33,981 nucleotides of DNA from an uncultured Oscillospiraceae bacterium (GTDB lineage: Bacteria > Bacillota > Clostridia > Oscillospirales > Oscillospiraceae): contig CALXDL010000016.1 in NCBI GenBank assembly GCA_944387055.1, forward strand, positions 1 through 33,981, in the 5' to 3' direction. A program made the translations under genes and the position numbers. The notes below the pieces were generated by a model, which saw nothing but the letters and a program-made list of their open reading frames with translations, did no database searches and was not told the DNA's origin. This document shows positions 18,192 through 25,575 of this stretch, piece by piece (the first letter of the stretch is position 1; each line of letters opens with the position of its first letter).

Positions 18192-19010
18192 TCACAGTCC
18201 GCAATAGTCCATGAGGATCCGCTTGTGTACTTGGGCGGAATTGGCCGCCAGGACTGTGCTCCTCTCCATCACAGGGAGCGGCGCGCCATCCAGACGGGAG
18301 GCCATACCGCCCGCTTCCGCCAGGATGATCCTGGCCGCGTTATGGTCCCATGGTGAAGAGCGCAGCGCGATGAAGAGATCCGCCTCCCCTGCCGCCACAG
18401 CGCATAGTTCCAAAGCTACGGACCCCAGACTGCGTACGCCCCGCACATCTCCCGCCAAGCGGATCAGGCCATCCCGCTGGGGAGAGGGACGCAAGAACGT
18501 ATGGAGGACTCCCGGAGTCGTCAAGAGCAATCGGGAGGTCGTATCGCGGGACGAGGTCCGGATCGCTTTGCCGCCGCACCAAGCGCCCTCTCCGCTCACT
18601 GCGGAATAAAGCGCTTGCCGCTCCACATCGAGGACTAGGCCGAACAGAGGTGCCTCTCCCCGCCAGCATCCGATAGAGACCGCGTAGTTACGGTGTTGGC
18701 TGACGAAGTTGGTGGTCCCATCGATAGGATCCAGATACCATGACACACCGCTTCCACCGTCCAGGGCAGCAGGGTATTCCTCTCCCACGATGGCATCTTG
18801 CGGAAAAGCCTCTGAGATCGTCTGCCGGAGCGAGCGTTCTGTCTCTTTGTCCCAATAGGTCACCAGATCCTGATGCCCCGTCTTTTCCTGGATGTTCCCA
18901 GCCTCCAGCCGAGCGGTCCGTAGGATGGCTCCCGCCCGCAGGATGGCGCTGTGGGCCAGATCGAAGCGCTCCGCGGCGCCGCCTCTCCTATGGTATCCAG
19001 ATCTTTCCAT
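18192..19010 (-). CDS. Inositol monophosphatase family protein
   Basis: The 272-residue enzyme carries the family's metal-binding motifs: VGEEYPA with its Glu, WYLDPIDGTTNFV, and the C-terminal SPWDHNAARIILAEAGG. These Mg-dependent phosphatases act on inositol phosphates or related sugar or nucleotide phosphates (CysQ, FBPase); the exact substrate cannot be told. I choose the ATG at 19010, ten bases after GGAGG, whose first base is the last base of the preceding ORF's stop (TAATG). A TTG at 19016 is only four bases from the Shine-Dalgarno. The gene appears translationally coupled to the small ORF before it. Confidence 0.9.
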   Translation of the reverse strand: MERSGYHRRGGAAERFDLAHSAILRAGAILRTARLEAGNIQEKTGHQDLVTYWDKETERSLRQTISEAFPQDAIVGEEYPAALDGGSGVSWYLDPIDGTTNFVSQHRNYAVSIGCWRGEAPLFGLVLDVERQALYSAVSGEGAWCGGKAIRTSSRDTTSRLLLTTPGVLHTFLRPSPQRDGLIRLAGDVRGVRSLGSVALELCAVAAGEADLFIALRSSPWDHNAARIILAEAGGMASRLDGAPLPVMERSTVLAANSAQVHKRILMDYCGL

Positions 19011-19207
19011 TACCAAAGCACCTCCATCCGTGCGTTCCGGGCATCGGGACCCGGTGTCCCCTGGAGGCGATCGTCGCCGTCCAGTACCAGTGTGTCGCCA
19101 GCCTTGCCCACCTGAGCGGCCAGGGTCAAAAGGCCTGATGCGTAGTCCAGTTGGAAAATGGCCATGGGCGCCTGGTGTCTGAAGTGTAATAGCTCGTCGG
19201 TCCCCAT
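19010..19207 (-). CDS. Small hypothetical protein coupled to the inositol monophosphatase
   Basis: A 65-residue ORF starts at an ATG at 19207, seven bases after GGGGTGA, and its TAA overlaps the ATG of the next gene. That coupling and the Shine-Dalgarno are the case for a real gene. The sequence (MGTDELLHFRHQAPMAIFQL, later TLVLDGDDRLQGTPG) has no membrane segment or motif I recognise. Confidence 0.45.
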   Translation of the reverse strand: MGTDELLHFRHQAPMAIFQLDYASGLLTLAAQVGKAGDTLVLDGDDRLQGTPGPDARNARMEVLW

Positions 19208-19214
19208 TCCATAG

Positions 19215-19346
19215 TCACCCCTGTGCCAGCTTGACGCGTGTCTTCGTGGATATCCACTCCGCAGTCAGCATCAAGACGATGCGCCCCGCTGCGTCCAAGT
19301 ACTCCAATACCCGCACATCCAGCTCCGTGATGACCTCGATATACAT
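19215..19346 (-). CDS. Tiny ORF, possibly leaderless
   Basis: A 43-residue ORF (MYIEVITELDVRVLEYLDAA, ending KTRVKLAQG) precedes the 65-residue ORF; its stop lies within the latter's Shine-Dalgarno region. It has no Shine-Dalgarno. A TATGAT -10 element ends eight bases before its ATG, so the transcript would start at or next to the ATG. It may be a leaderless leader peptide or chance. Confidence 0.3.
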   Translation of the reverse strand: MYIEVITELDVRVLEYLDAAGRIVLMLTAEWISTKTRVKLAQG

Positions 19347-19354
19347 CTTACTGG

Positions 19355-19381
19355 ATCATATCGGCCACAGCAGCAAGTCAA
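19355..19381 (-). promoter_or_regulatory. Candidate promoter of the small-ORF/inositol monophosphatase operon
   Basis: TTGACT (19376-19381) and TATGAT (19355-19360) are both good matches but only 15 bases apart on the minus strand, which is short for sigma-A. Confidence 0.45.
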
Positions 19382-19734
19382 TATGATTTGCTAAGATTTC
19401 ACTGAACATTCTGCGAAATGTGATACACGCCCCAGCCCCTGCACAGCCTCTCATCGGGCGGTATACACCAGCCCCGACCGATCTGAGTCTAGTGGCTCAC
19501 AAGGCGATGTAGCAGACCGCAGGCAGAATGGAGCCATCGACTCGAGCACGTCACCGCTTCTATAAAAGAACGTAGCAAGCGCTCCGGGACTTGCCCCAAC
19601 GTGAAAAGGGATACCAAGCGCATTGGTCCCCCACCAAAGAAAAAGCCGCTCGAATGCAGTACACCAACTGCGGCCACAGCGGATCGGATCGCAGTTGGAA
19701 CGAAGGACCAGGGCGTGAGCGCGTTCTAACTTTT

Positions 19735-19772
19735 AAAAAAGTCGGAGCAAGCGATGTATCGCTTGCTCCGAC
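19735..19772 (-). terminator. Original terminator of tRNA-Thr, displaced by the insertion
   Basis: On the minus strand AGTCGGAGCAAGCG, a six-base loop and CGCTTGCTCCGACT run into TTTTTT, directly after the tRNA 3' fragment TCCA. This is a typical tRNA terminator, now about 9 kb from the intact tRNA. Confidence 0.85.
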
Positions 19773-19773
19773 T

Positions 19774-19818
19774 TGGAGCTGGTGGGGTGACTCGAACACC
19801 TGACCTGCTGATTACGAA
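19774..19818. repeat. Left attachment site, 45-bp copy of the tRNA-Thr 3' half
   Basis: This 45-bp sequence is identical to 28747-28791. It spans the tRNA 3' end with encoded CCA back to the anticodon loop; identity stops exactly after TTACGAA, the seven-base loop. It is the displaced chromosomal 3' fragment of the tRNA gene. Confidence 0.93.
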
Positions 19819-19930
19819 ACCCATTCCGGCCGCAAGCCATTGCAACGCAGGAGTTTCAAGGCATTTTTTATTAAGAATCAGCAGGTCAGAGAACTTTTGG
19901 GGAAGACTGCTCTCCCCTCTTATTTAGCCG

Positions 19931-19950
19931 TATGGGTCGCGCTGTGGGTC
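19931..19950 (+). repeat. Left pair of TRTGGGTC repeats (possible integrase arm sites)
   Basis: TATGGGTC (19931) and TGTGGGTC (19943) lie 12 bases apart. The same octamer occurs twice with the same 12-base period at 28648 and 28660 near the other end of the element. Function is inferred. Confidence 0.5.
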
Positions 19951-20142
19951 ATATCATTCATCTGCATTTTGTCCTTTCTGTTCCTGCATCCTCCTGACGC
20001 TCCCCTCACCCCAGAACATTGCTCTCAACCAAACAAATTGGATATTGCTTAACTCTTACCGTCGGCTCCCCCTATGTTACTTTCAGTCCCGTTGTATAGT
20101 TTGAATTTTCGCATCCTCTCAGTGTCCTATTCGTAAGGGGCA

Positions 20143-20169
20143 AAAACGTTGGAAAGTATTGCTTTTCAA
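20143..20169 (-). terminator. Weak terminator after the cysteine desulfidase gene
   Basis: On the minus strand TTGAAAAG and CTTTCCAA pair with one mismatch around CAATA and are followed by CGTTTTTG, just after the stop codon at 20171. Confidence 0.4.
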
Positions 20170-20170
20170 T

Positions 20171-21448
20171 TTAGGGAAACGCCACACGATTTAGCATAAT
20201 ATTTAGTATTTGAACATCCGTTTCTCTCATTCCCACTTTGCCAACATACCCCACACTTTGAATGGTTTTTTCAATATCGTCTTGAACAATTCCCGTATCT
20301 GCACAAAAAACATTTCCGCTCATGCTCATATTATGCGCAATGATGGCGGACTCCAAAGCACATGCGATCTTAGCAGCACAAGAATCTTTTGCTCCATCGC
20401 ATATAATACCGGAAGATGTCCCCAAAGTGTTGGTTATCGTAGCGCAAATCTGCTCATATGTTCCGCCACACATATATGTAATGGCTGCGCCAGCCGCACA
20501 TGCTGCGCTGACTGCTCCACAAAATGCGGACAGGCTTCCGATGTAGCGCTTAATATGGATGGAGAGCAAATTACTGACAAGCAGCGCACGATACAGCTTT
20601 TCTTTTCCAAAATTCTTTTCTCGGGCATATTCTATAACAGGGACGGACACAGTGATACCCTGATTCCCGCTACCACTGTTGATTACCACTGGGAGGGAGC
20701 ACCCTCCCATACGGGCATCAGAGCCTGCAGCAGCTTTTGCTCGGGCCCGAACCTGTAGCGAATCACCCGCAGAAGCCAACAGCGTTCGTCCCACCTGCGC
20801 TCCGTAAGGGTGATTCAACCCTTCTTCGGCAATATGGGCATTCATCTCAACTTGACGTTCCAAAATTTCTTGTACCCGATTTATCGGCACAAAGTTGGCA
20901 AAATCGAGAATATCCCTCACATTCAATATAGATTTATCTATATTTTTATCCGTCACTGCATTTGCGTCTCTGCGAAAGAGGGTTTCCCCATCCTTTGAAA
21001 TATAAGAAATAAACGTATGGAACTTTTCAATGGTTACTTCAGCCACATGAGCGCCATTATAAACTACCGCACGGATATAGAGATTCTCCACATCTTTTTG
21101 TAAATTACATTGCACAAAACCGTCTGCAATCAATGCTTTTGTTTTTTTGATATCCTGTGGTTTGGCTGCTTCCAAGACTTCCAGTGCGCGGTCCTCGGCC
21201 CCGCAAACGACCCCTAGCGTTCCCGCCACATCAATTCCTGTTAGTCCACCTGAGTTCGGCACAGTGACGCTCTTCACATTTTTAATGACATTTCCGCTGC
21301 AATACAGTTCCAACCTCTCGGGAAAGCACCCTAGTACCGCTCTTGCTTTTGCCGCAGCGTAAGCGATCGCAATAGGCTCCGTACAACCAAGTGCCGGGAT
21401 CATTTCGCTTTCTAAAATCGCTATATAGTTCAAATATTTATCAGACAT
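20171..21448 (-). CDS. L-cysteine desulfidase family protein (CyuA/YhaM, UPF0597)
   Basis: The 425-residue protein matches the UPF0597/CyuA family: ALGCTEPIAIAYAAAKAR at residues 20-37, VPNSGG, VINSGSGNQG, a Cys-rich AFCGAVSAACAAG near 310, and GIICDGAKDSCAAKIAC at 347-363. CyuA-type enzymes use a [4Fe-4S] cluster to split L-cysteine into sulfide, pyruvate and ammonia; the conserved cysteines fit that. Some homologues may act on other beta-substituted amino acids. The ATG at 21448 (MSDKYLN) has GAGG upstream and matches the family start, so the longer frame to 21487 is rejected. It is the last gene of a four-gene cargo operon, 44 bases after the transporter gene. Confidence 0.88.
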   Translation of the reverse strand: MSDKYLNYIAILESEMIPALGCTEPIAIAYAAAKARAVLGCFPERLELYCSGNVIKNVKSVTVPNSGGLTGIDVAGTLGVVCGAEDRALEVLEAAKPQDIKKTKALIADGFVQCNLQKDVENLYIRAVVYNGAHVAEVTIEKFHTFISYISKDGETLFRRDANAVTDKNIDKSILNVRDILDFANFVPINRVQEILERQVEMNAHIAEEGLNHPYGAQVGRTLLASAGDSLQVRARAKAAAGSDARMGGCSLPVVINSGSGNQGITVSVPVIEYAREKNFGKEKLYRALLVSNLLSIHIKRYIGSLSAFCGAVSAACAAGAAITYMCGGTYEQICATITNTLGTSSGIICDGAKDSCAAKIACALESAIIAHNMSMSGNVFCADTGIVQDDIEKTIQSVGYVGKVGMRETDVQILNIMLNRVAFP

Positions 21449-21492
21449 AATGATGAGATTCCTCTTTTGTGCTCCTGTTGTCACCAAGCGGT

Positions 21493-22776
21493 TTAAAGCA
21501 GGCCAAGCACCGCATTATATGCCGCATAAAGGTTGAAGAGAAGAATAATAAAAACCATTACTTTCTGCCAGGTGGGAACTTGTACCTGCATAACGCCTCT
21601 GCGGAACATCAAAACAAGAATACCGAGACAGACCAGTGGGCCAGCCAAGGTCATGCCTGCCATTACAGCTACCACAAAACTGAAAGAAGAAATATTCCCG
21701 TAAAAGATGCTAAAAGACACCAGCAAACAGAGCCCGATATTGATCTTTTTCATCATCGGGGTCTCCTGCGGATTCGGTTCTTTCCCAATGATATCAGTGA
21801 TAATGCAGGCATTCAGCGTACAAACACCGCCCGCAGAAGTAATCACTGCCGCGAGGATTCCCAATAGCATAAAATATTTTGCAAAGGGACCAGCCAAAGG
21901 TTCCAACGCCAATGCAGCCTGCAGTGCACTGGAAACCGCAACACCTGCCGGATTAAGCACAGCCGCCGCCGAAATGTAGATGCCCAAATTCCAGATGAAG
22001 AACATCAGGCACGTAACCAGCGTATCAACAACAACCAGCTTTAAGTGCTTTTTCTCGGTCAAACCGTTGTTCCGGATTCCGTAAGACTGCAAAATGAACG
22101 TCATGCCTCCGCAGGAGCCTCCGACCACACCGGCAAACGCAACCGCTTCTTCCGAACTGGCCGGCATGGAAGGGATCATTCCCCGCAGGCAAGCAATGAA
22201 ATCAGGGCCGGAAACAATTCCGTTGATCAGGAACAACGCCGTTAAAACCCCCAGCATCACTTTGAAAATCTTTTTTACCGTCTCAAAGTTCCGAGAAAAA
22301 ATTAGTGCAATGACCGGACCGGAAAGAACCATAGCAACCGGAGCAGGAATAGCCGGAACCAAATTGTTGATGATGGTACCAATTAGGGTCCCCTGACTCA
22401 TCAAAACGAAACAAAATGCCAAAGCGCCCGGAGCTGCAATCACAAAAGCAGGAACACGACCAATCTTCGTGCGGAACAATTGAATCAACGTGCTAGCGCG
22501 AGTGCCTTCAACATGCCCACCATAGATTACATAATTGGTAATGTAAGTTTCCACCGCCATCGCTAGGGAGATAATCAGCATGACCCACAACATGCGATAA
22601 CCGGACAACGCTCCCAACTGCAGTGCGGACCCGATGGACCCCGGCCCCATGGAAAGGCCAACTCCTAATGCAGCAGGGCCAACACTTGCAATAATATACT
22701 TCAGCTTTCCTTTTTCAGGGGGGTTCCAGCCATTAATCAAACGGTCTTCAGCCAATGTCAGTTTCTGTTTCTCCAT
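21493..22776 (-). CDS. NRAMP-related membrane transporter lacking canonical metal motifs
   Basis: The 427-residue protein has about 11 hydrophobic helices and a general NRAMP pattern: GPAALGVGLSMGPGSIGSALQLGA near residues 33-55, GYRMLWVMLI, AVETYITNYVIYGG, and a TM6-like VGGSCGGMTFILQSYG at 218-233. Classical metal-transporting NRAMPs have DPGN in TM1 and MPH in TM6. Here the TM1 site reads GPGS and the TM6 site has no MPH, so the metal ligands are missing. It may carry another solute; its position between an M20 hydrolase and a cysteine desulfidase suggests the pathway substrate. AGGAGG lies before the ATG at 22776; the upstream frame to 22815 is unsupported. Confidence 0.75.
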   Translation of the reverse strand: MEKQKLTLAEDRLINGWNPPEKGKLKYIIASVGPAALGVGLSMGPGSIGSALQLGALSGYRMLWVMLIISLAMAVETYITNYVIYGGHVEGTRASTLIQLFRTKIGRVPAFVIAAPGALAFCFVLMSQGTLIGTIINNLVPAIPAPVAMVLSGPVIALIFSRNFETVKKIFKVMLGVLTALFLINGIVSGPDFIACLRGMIPSMPASSEEAVAFAGVVGGSCGGMTFILQSYGIRNNGLTEKKHLKLVVVDTLVTCLMFFIWNLGIYISAAAVLNPAGVAVSSALQAALALEPLAGPFAKYFMLLGILAAVITSAGGVCTLNACIITDIIGKEPNPQETPMMKKINIGLCLLVSFSIFYGNISSFSFVVAVMAGMTLAGPLVCLGILVLMFRRGVMQVQVPTWQKVMVFIILLFNLYAAYNAVLGLL

Positions 22777-22820
22777 TTTCATCCCTCCTAAATTCTGAAT
22801 ACATCTATTTACCAAAAAAA

Positions 22821-24152
22821 TCAGGACCCAAGTCTGATTCTGTTTAACAAATCAGGATCTTCACAGATTCTTCTCCCTGCCAGTGCCAATACTTTTGCCG
22901 CTGTCAGCATGCCTTTCCACCCAATTTGCATCCCCGCGCAAGCTGTTATGGGCCATGAGTGTCCTGCTGTACCGATCGGGTAACAGGCAACCATAATTTG
23001 TCCCGTGGGAATGATGGTACTAACCTTGGAAACATCAGAGGAGGCAGGATACGCGAAAGGCCTCCCGGCAAGAGGGGAAATCTCCGTATCCAATGAGCAC
23101 GTCTTGTTCTGGTACAGCCGCGGGTGGGCTTCAATCTGGGACAAAGTTTGCTCCAACGGAAAATGCTCCTGAATTTTCTTTGCAAACGCGAAATCTGCCT
23201 CATCCCACTTGGGCGCCCCAACAACCTCAAAGGCTTCTCGCAAAATGTTATTTAGTGCGTGATTGATAAACGTAGCAGGACAAGAGGATAGTACCTCTGT
23301 CTCCACCTTTGTTCCCGTCATAAGCGCGGCGCCCTGTGCAATGTCACAAACACGGCTGAAAAGATCCGCTGCAATCTCATTCCTGGGTGCACGAATATAG
23401 TACCAAGATTGTGCAAAGGCCGGGACAATGTTGGGCTTTTCTCCCCCATGCTGGATGACATAATGAATTCTGGCGCCAGGATCAATGTGCTCACGCAAAT
23501 AATTGGCTCCAACGTTCATCAGTTCCACCGCATCGAGGGCGCTTCGTCCCGCCTCCGGAGACACAGCAGCATGGGAAGGCTTTCCATAAAAGGAAAACTG
23601 CACAGAGTACATTGCCTGATAGCGATATTCCGAAACCTGGTTGACGGAATCCGGATGCCAGGTAAGCGCTATGTCATAGTCTTTGAAATATCCAGCCTCC
23701 GCCAATTTGATTTTCCCAACCATAATCTCCTCAGCCGGACATCCCATGAGCGCAACCGTTCCCGAAATACGGCTGTTCTGCAAATAATCCTTTAACGCCA
23801 TTGCGGCCCCAACTGCTCCTACGCCAAGCAGATTATGTCCGCAAGCGTGTCCGTTCTTTCCGGCAATGGGAGATTCATAGGGAACGGTATTCTGCCCCAA
23901 CTGGGAAAGTGCGTCATATTCCGCCAGATATAAAATCCGGGGTGAACCGCATCCCCACTGGGCGAGGAATGCCGTATCCATGCCCGCAAGCCCTCGCTGT
24001 ACAGAAAATCCGTGCTCTTCCAAATAGGACGACAGTAAGTATGAGGATTCCTTTTCCTCCAGGGCAGTTTCAGCCAGAGACCATATTTGCTTGTTGAGGT
24101 CAACCAAATCCTTGCTCCGCGCTTCTACTAACAAATCGATCCGATTGTCCAT
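22821..24152 (-). CDS. M20 family amidohydrolase (AbgB-like)
   Basis: The 443-residue protein shows the M20 metal-site pattern: YLAEYDALSQLG (D80), GKNGHACGHNLLGVG at 98-112, the catalytic pair in GCPAEE (E141/E142), TWHPDS (H166), a dimerisation part with FSFYGKPSHAAVSPEAGRSALDA, and a late ASSDVSKVS and GTAGHSW. Overall layout resembles aminobenzoyl-glutamate hydrolase subunit B. M20 enzymes hydrolyse amide bonds of N-acyl or N-carbamoyl amino acids and dipeptides with zinc or manganese. TGA of the upstream gene and this ATG are one base apart (TGATATG), so they are coupled. In context it could release an amino acid, plausibly cysteine, from an N-substituted precursor; this is inference. 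Confidence 0.85.
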   Translation of the reverse strand: MDNRIDLLVEARSKDLVDLNKQIWSLAETALEEKESSYLLSSYLEEHGFSVQRGLAGMDTAFLAQWGCGSPRILYLAEYDALSQLGQNTVPYESPIAGKNGHACGHNLLGVGAVGAAMALKDYLQNSRISGTVALMGCPAEEIMVGKIKLAEAGYFKDYDIALTWHPDSVNQVSEYRYQAMYSVQFSFYGKPSHAAVSPEAGRSALDAVELMNVGANYLREHIDPGARIHYVIQHGGEKPNIVPAFAQSWYYIRAPRNEIAADLFSRVCDIAQGAALMTGTKVETEVLSSCPATFINHALNNILREAFEVVGAPKWDEADFAFAKKIQEHFPLEQTLSQIEAHPRLYQNKTCSLDTEISPLAGRPFAYPASSDVSKVSTIIPTGQIMVACYPIGTAGHSWPITACAGMQIGWKGMLTAAKVLALAGRRICEDPDLLNRIRLGS

Positions 24153-24153
24153 A

Positions 24154-24630
24154 TCAGCTGTTTTCCGTCTTCTTTTCCACGATGAACTCGCAATAATCCT
24201 TGGTCGTAGTCAATATGTGATCCCGTCTGAGCTTTAACCCGAAGGCGTCGAATATTTGATTATCGATCTCACAGTACAAGGCACCATATTCCAATCCTTT
24301 TTCTCCATAATCTGCCCACACATCAGCAAAGGGACAATATTCCACACAATGAACGCCATCTTTCCAGGTAGCACGGTACCCGGGATTCGGCATATCCCGA
24401 ACCAGGTGGTAAGATTCGTTATCAACAATGGTGATCTTTCGCTCCTCTGCCTCTTTTTTCATTGCTTTGATACGTGCATCGCCAAATGCCCGCACCACAT
24501 TTGAAATTGCCTTTTTTCCTTCTTCTTCACCTAACCGGGCACAGAATTCTTCGCACATGTGATAATAGAGCAACGCCATTAGTTTGGAAAAACGCAAGTT
24601 TTCATTTTCATTGCTTTTGATTATAGACAT
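24154..24630 (-). CDS. L-2-amino-thiazoline-4-carboxylate (ATC) hydrolase family protein
   Basis: The 158-residue protein fits the ATC hydrolase family (PF14196, from memory). It has a helical N-terminal half (KLMALLYYHMCEEFCARLGEEEGKKAI) and a conserved Cys-rich half with HCVEYCPFADVWADYG (C95, C99) and ALYCEIDNQIFDAFG (C120, D123). The founding enzyme in Pseudomonas opens the cyclic cysteine precursor ATC to N-carbamoyl-L-cysteine, but many family members are uncharacterised. AGGAGGT lies nine bases before the ATG at 24630. It is first in the operon and coupled to the M20 gene, an order that fits ring opening followed by amide hydrolysis. Confidence 0.78.
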   Translation of the reverse strand: MSIIKSNENENLRFSKLMALLYYHMCEEFCARLGEEEGKKAISNVVRAFGDARIKAMKKEAEERKITIVDNESYHLVRDMPNPGYRATWKDGVHCVEYCPFADVWADYGEKGLEYGALYCEIDNQIFDAFGLKLRRDHILTTTKDYCEFIVEKKTENS

Positions 24631-24650
24631 CTTGGCACCTCCTTCAATTT

Positions 24651-24678
24651 TTAATAAGCATATCATTGCGTTACTCAA
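24651..24678 (-). promoter_or_regulatory. Promoter of the cargo catabolic operon
   Basis: TTGAGT (24673-24678) and TATTAA (24651-24656) are 16 bases apart on the minus strand. The Crp-type palindrome lies just upstream, centred about 47 bases before the expected start, near a class II activator position. Confidence 0.55.
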
Positions 24679-24682
24679 AATG

Positions 24683-24700
24683 TTGTGACCACAGTCACAA
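24683..24700. promoter_or_regulatory. Crp/Fnr-type operator palindrome
   Basis: TTGTGA-N6-TCACAA is a perfect inverted repeat that matches the Crp core TGTGA-N6-TCACA. It lies between the divergent catabolic operon and the Crp/Fnr-type regulator gene, upstream of one promoter and over the -35 region of the other, so activation of the operon and autorepression are both plausible. Confidence 0.85.
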
Positions 24701-24719
24701 AAAACGACCCAAATTTTGC

Positions 24720-24725
24720 TATAAT
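24720..24725 (+). promoter_or_regulatory. -10 element of the regulator gene
   Basis: A perfect TATAAT. No good -35 is present 17 bases upstream; that position lies at the edge of the Crp-type palindrome. It suggests control by the regulator itself. Confidence 0.5.
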
Positions 24726-24854
24726 AAATATGCATGAAGCGACACATCAAGTGTAGCCCCCCCAAAAATGCAAATTCTAAATCATAACATTCTTCGCTGA
24801 ACGTATTGTCCCCAAAACCATCGAACAGAGAGCGTAATTGGAGGTGAGTTTCTA

Positions 24855-25571
24855 TTGAAAGATTTATACGACAGTTTTGATGAGTGCCTAAGTCTAGCCC
24901 CAGAGGAACTAAAGGATCTGGTTGAACTCCTTGTATCAGTGGGTTGTATACAGGGTCACGCGAAAAGAGGGACCGCTTTGGGGCTGCAGGGCGATACCGC
25001 CAACTGGCTGTTCCTAATTCTTTCTGGGCAAGTCAAAGTTATGATCTGTGACTCAGATGGGCAAGAAAAAGCCATATCTATTCTACACGATAAAGCTGTT
25101 TTATTGGGCGAATCCGGTTTCTTTAGCAAAAAATCTTACAACGCTTCAATGTTCGCCAAAACTGACGTCGATTATATTCCTATTACTCGTCGAGAATTGG
25201 AGGCCGCCATTGCAATACGCCCCCAATTAGCATGGAAAATTATTAATTCTATGGGAAAAAAGATCTATCACCTGACCTGTGAAGTTGCAGAGCTTTCTTT
25301 TTATGATATCAACACCAGGTTAGCAGAAAAGCTATTAAACCTTGCTGCTGAAAATGGTGAAATTCACAATTCCGGAGAAATTTTTATTAAAATACGCTTA
25401 ACGGATGAAGAATTAGCAGCTTTATTGGGAACGAGCCGCGAGGTTATTACGAGGCACATGAGCAGATTCCAGAAACTAGGGATCCTCCGTCGCGAGAATC
25501 GACAGATTGTTATATCTGATATTGCTGCGCTGCGTCTTGCCGGAGCAAAAGAAAAACAAAGTCTTGATTAA
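24855..25571 (+). CDS. Crp/Fnr-family transcriptional regulator
   Basis: The 238-residue protein has a cyclic-nucleotide-type beta-roll at about residues 30-125 (GDTANWLFLILSGQVKVMI, LLGESGFF) and a winged helix at about 182-214 (LTDEELAALLGTSREVITRHMSRFQKLGIL) with the Crp-type recognition helix SREVITR. No Fnr-like cysteine cluster is present, so it probably senses a small molecule, not oxygen. The start is a TTG at 24855, eight bases after GGAGGTG; no ATG fits better. Its recognition helix agrees with the TGTGA palindrome in front of it. Confidence 0.9.
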   Translation: MKDLYDSFDECLSLAPEELKDLVELLVSVGCIQGHAKRGTALGLQGDTANWLFLILSGQVKVMICDSDGQEKAISILHDKAVLLGESGFFSKKSYNASMFAKTDVDYIPITRRELEAAIAIRPQLAWKIINSMGKKIYHLTCEVAELSFYDINTRLAEKLLNLAAENGEIHNSGEIFIKIRLTDEELAALLGTSREVITRHMSRFQKLGILRRENRQIVISDIAALRLAGAKEKQSLD

Positions 25572-25575
25572 ATAG

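Larger units (their letters stand above)
19382..20170. other. Gene-free stretch containing the left element junction
   Basis: 19382-19730 shows no supported gene. 19738-19773 is the displaced tRNA-Thr terminator, 19774-19818 the left attachment repeat, and 19819-20170 the left end of the element with repeat motifs but no gene. Short ORFs here lack Shine-Dalgarno sites and recognisable sequence. Confidence 0.6.

Noticed and set aside
19591..19803. 70-codon plus-strand frame across the left attachment site
   Set aside because: It runs through a terminator hairpin and the tRNA fragment antisense; no ribosome binding site.
19840..20052. 70-codon frame with a hydrophobic segment at the left end of the element
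   Set aside because: Starts at TTG without a Shine-Dalgarno and overlaps the arm-site repeats; more likely attachment-region DNA.
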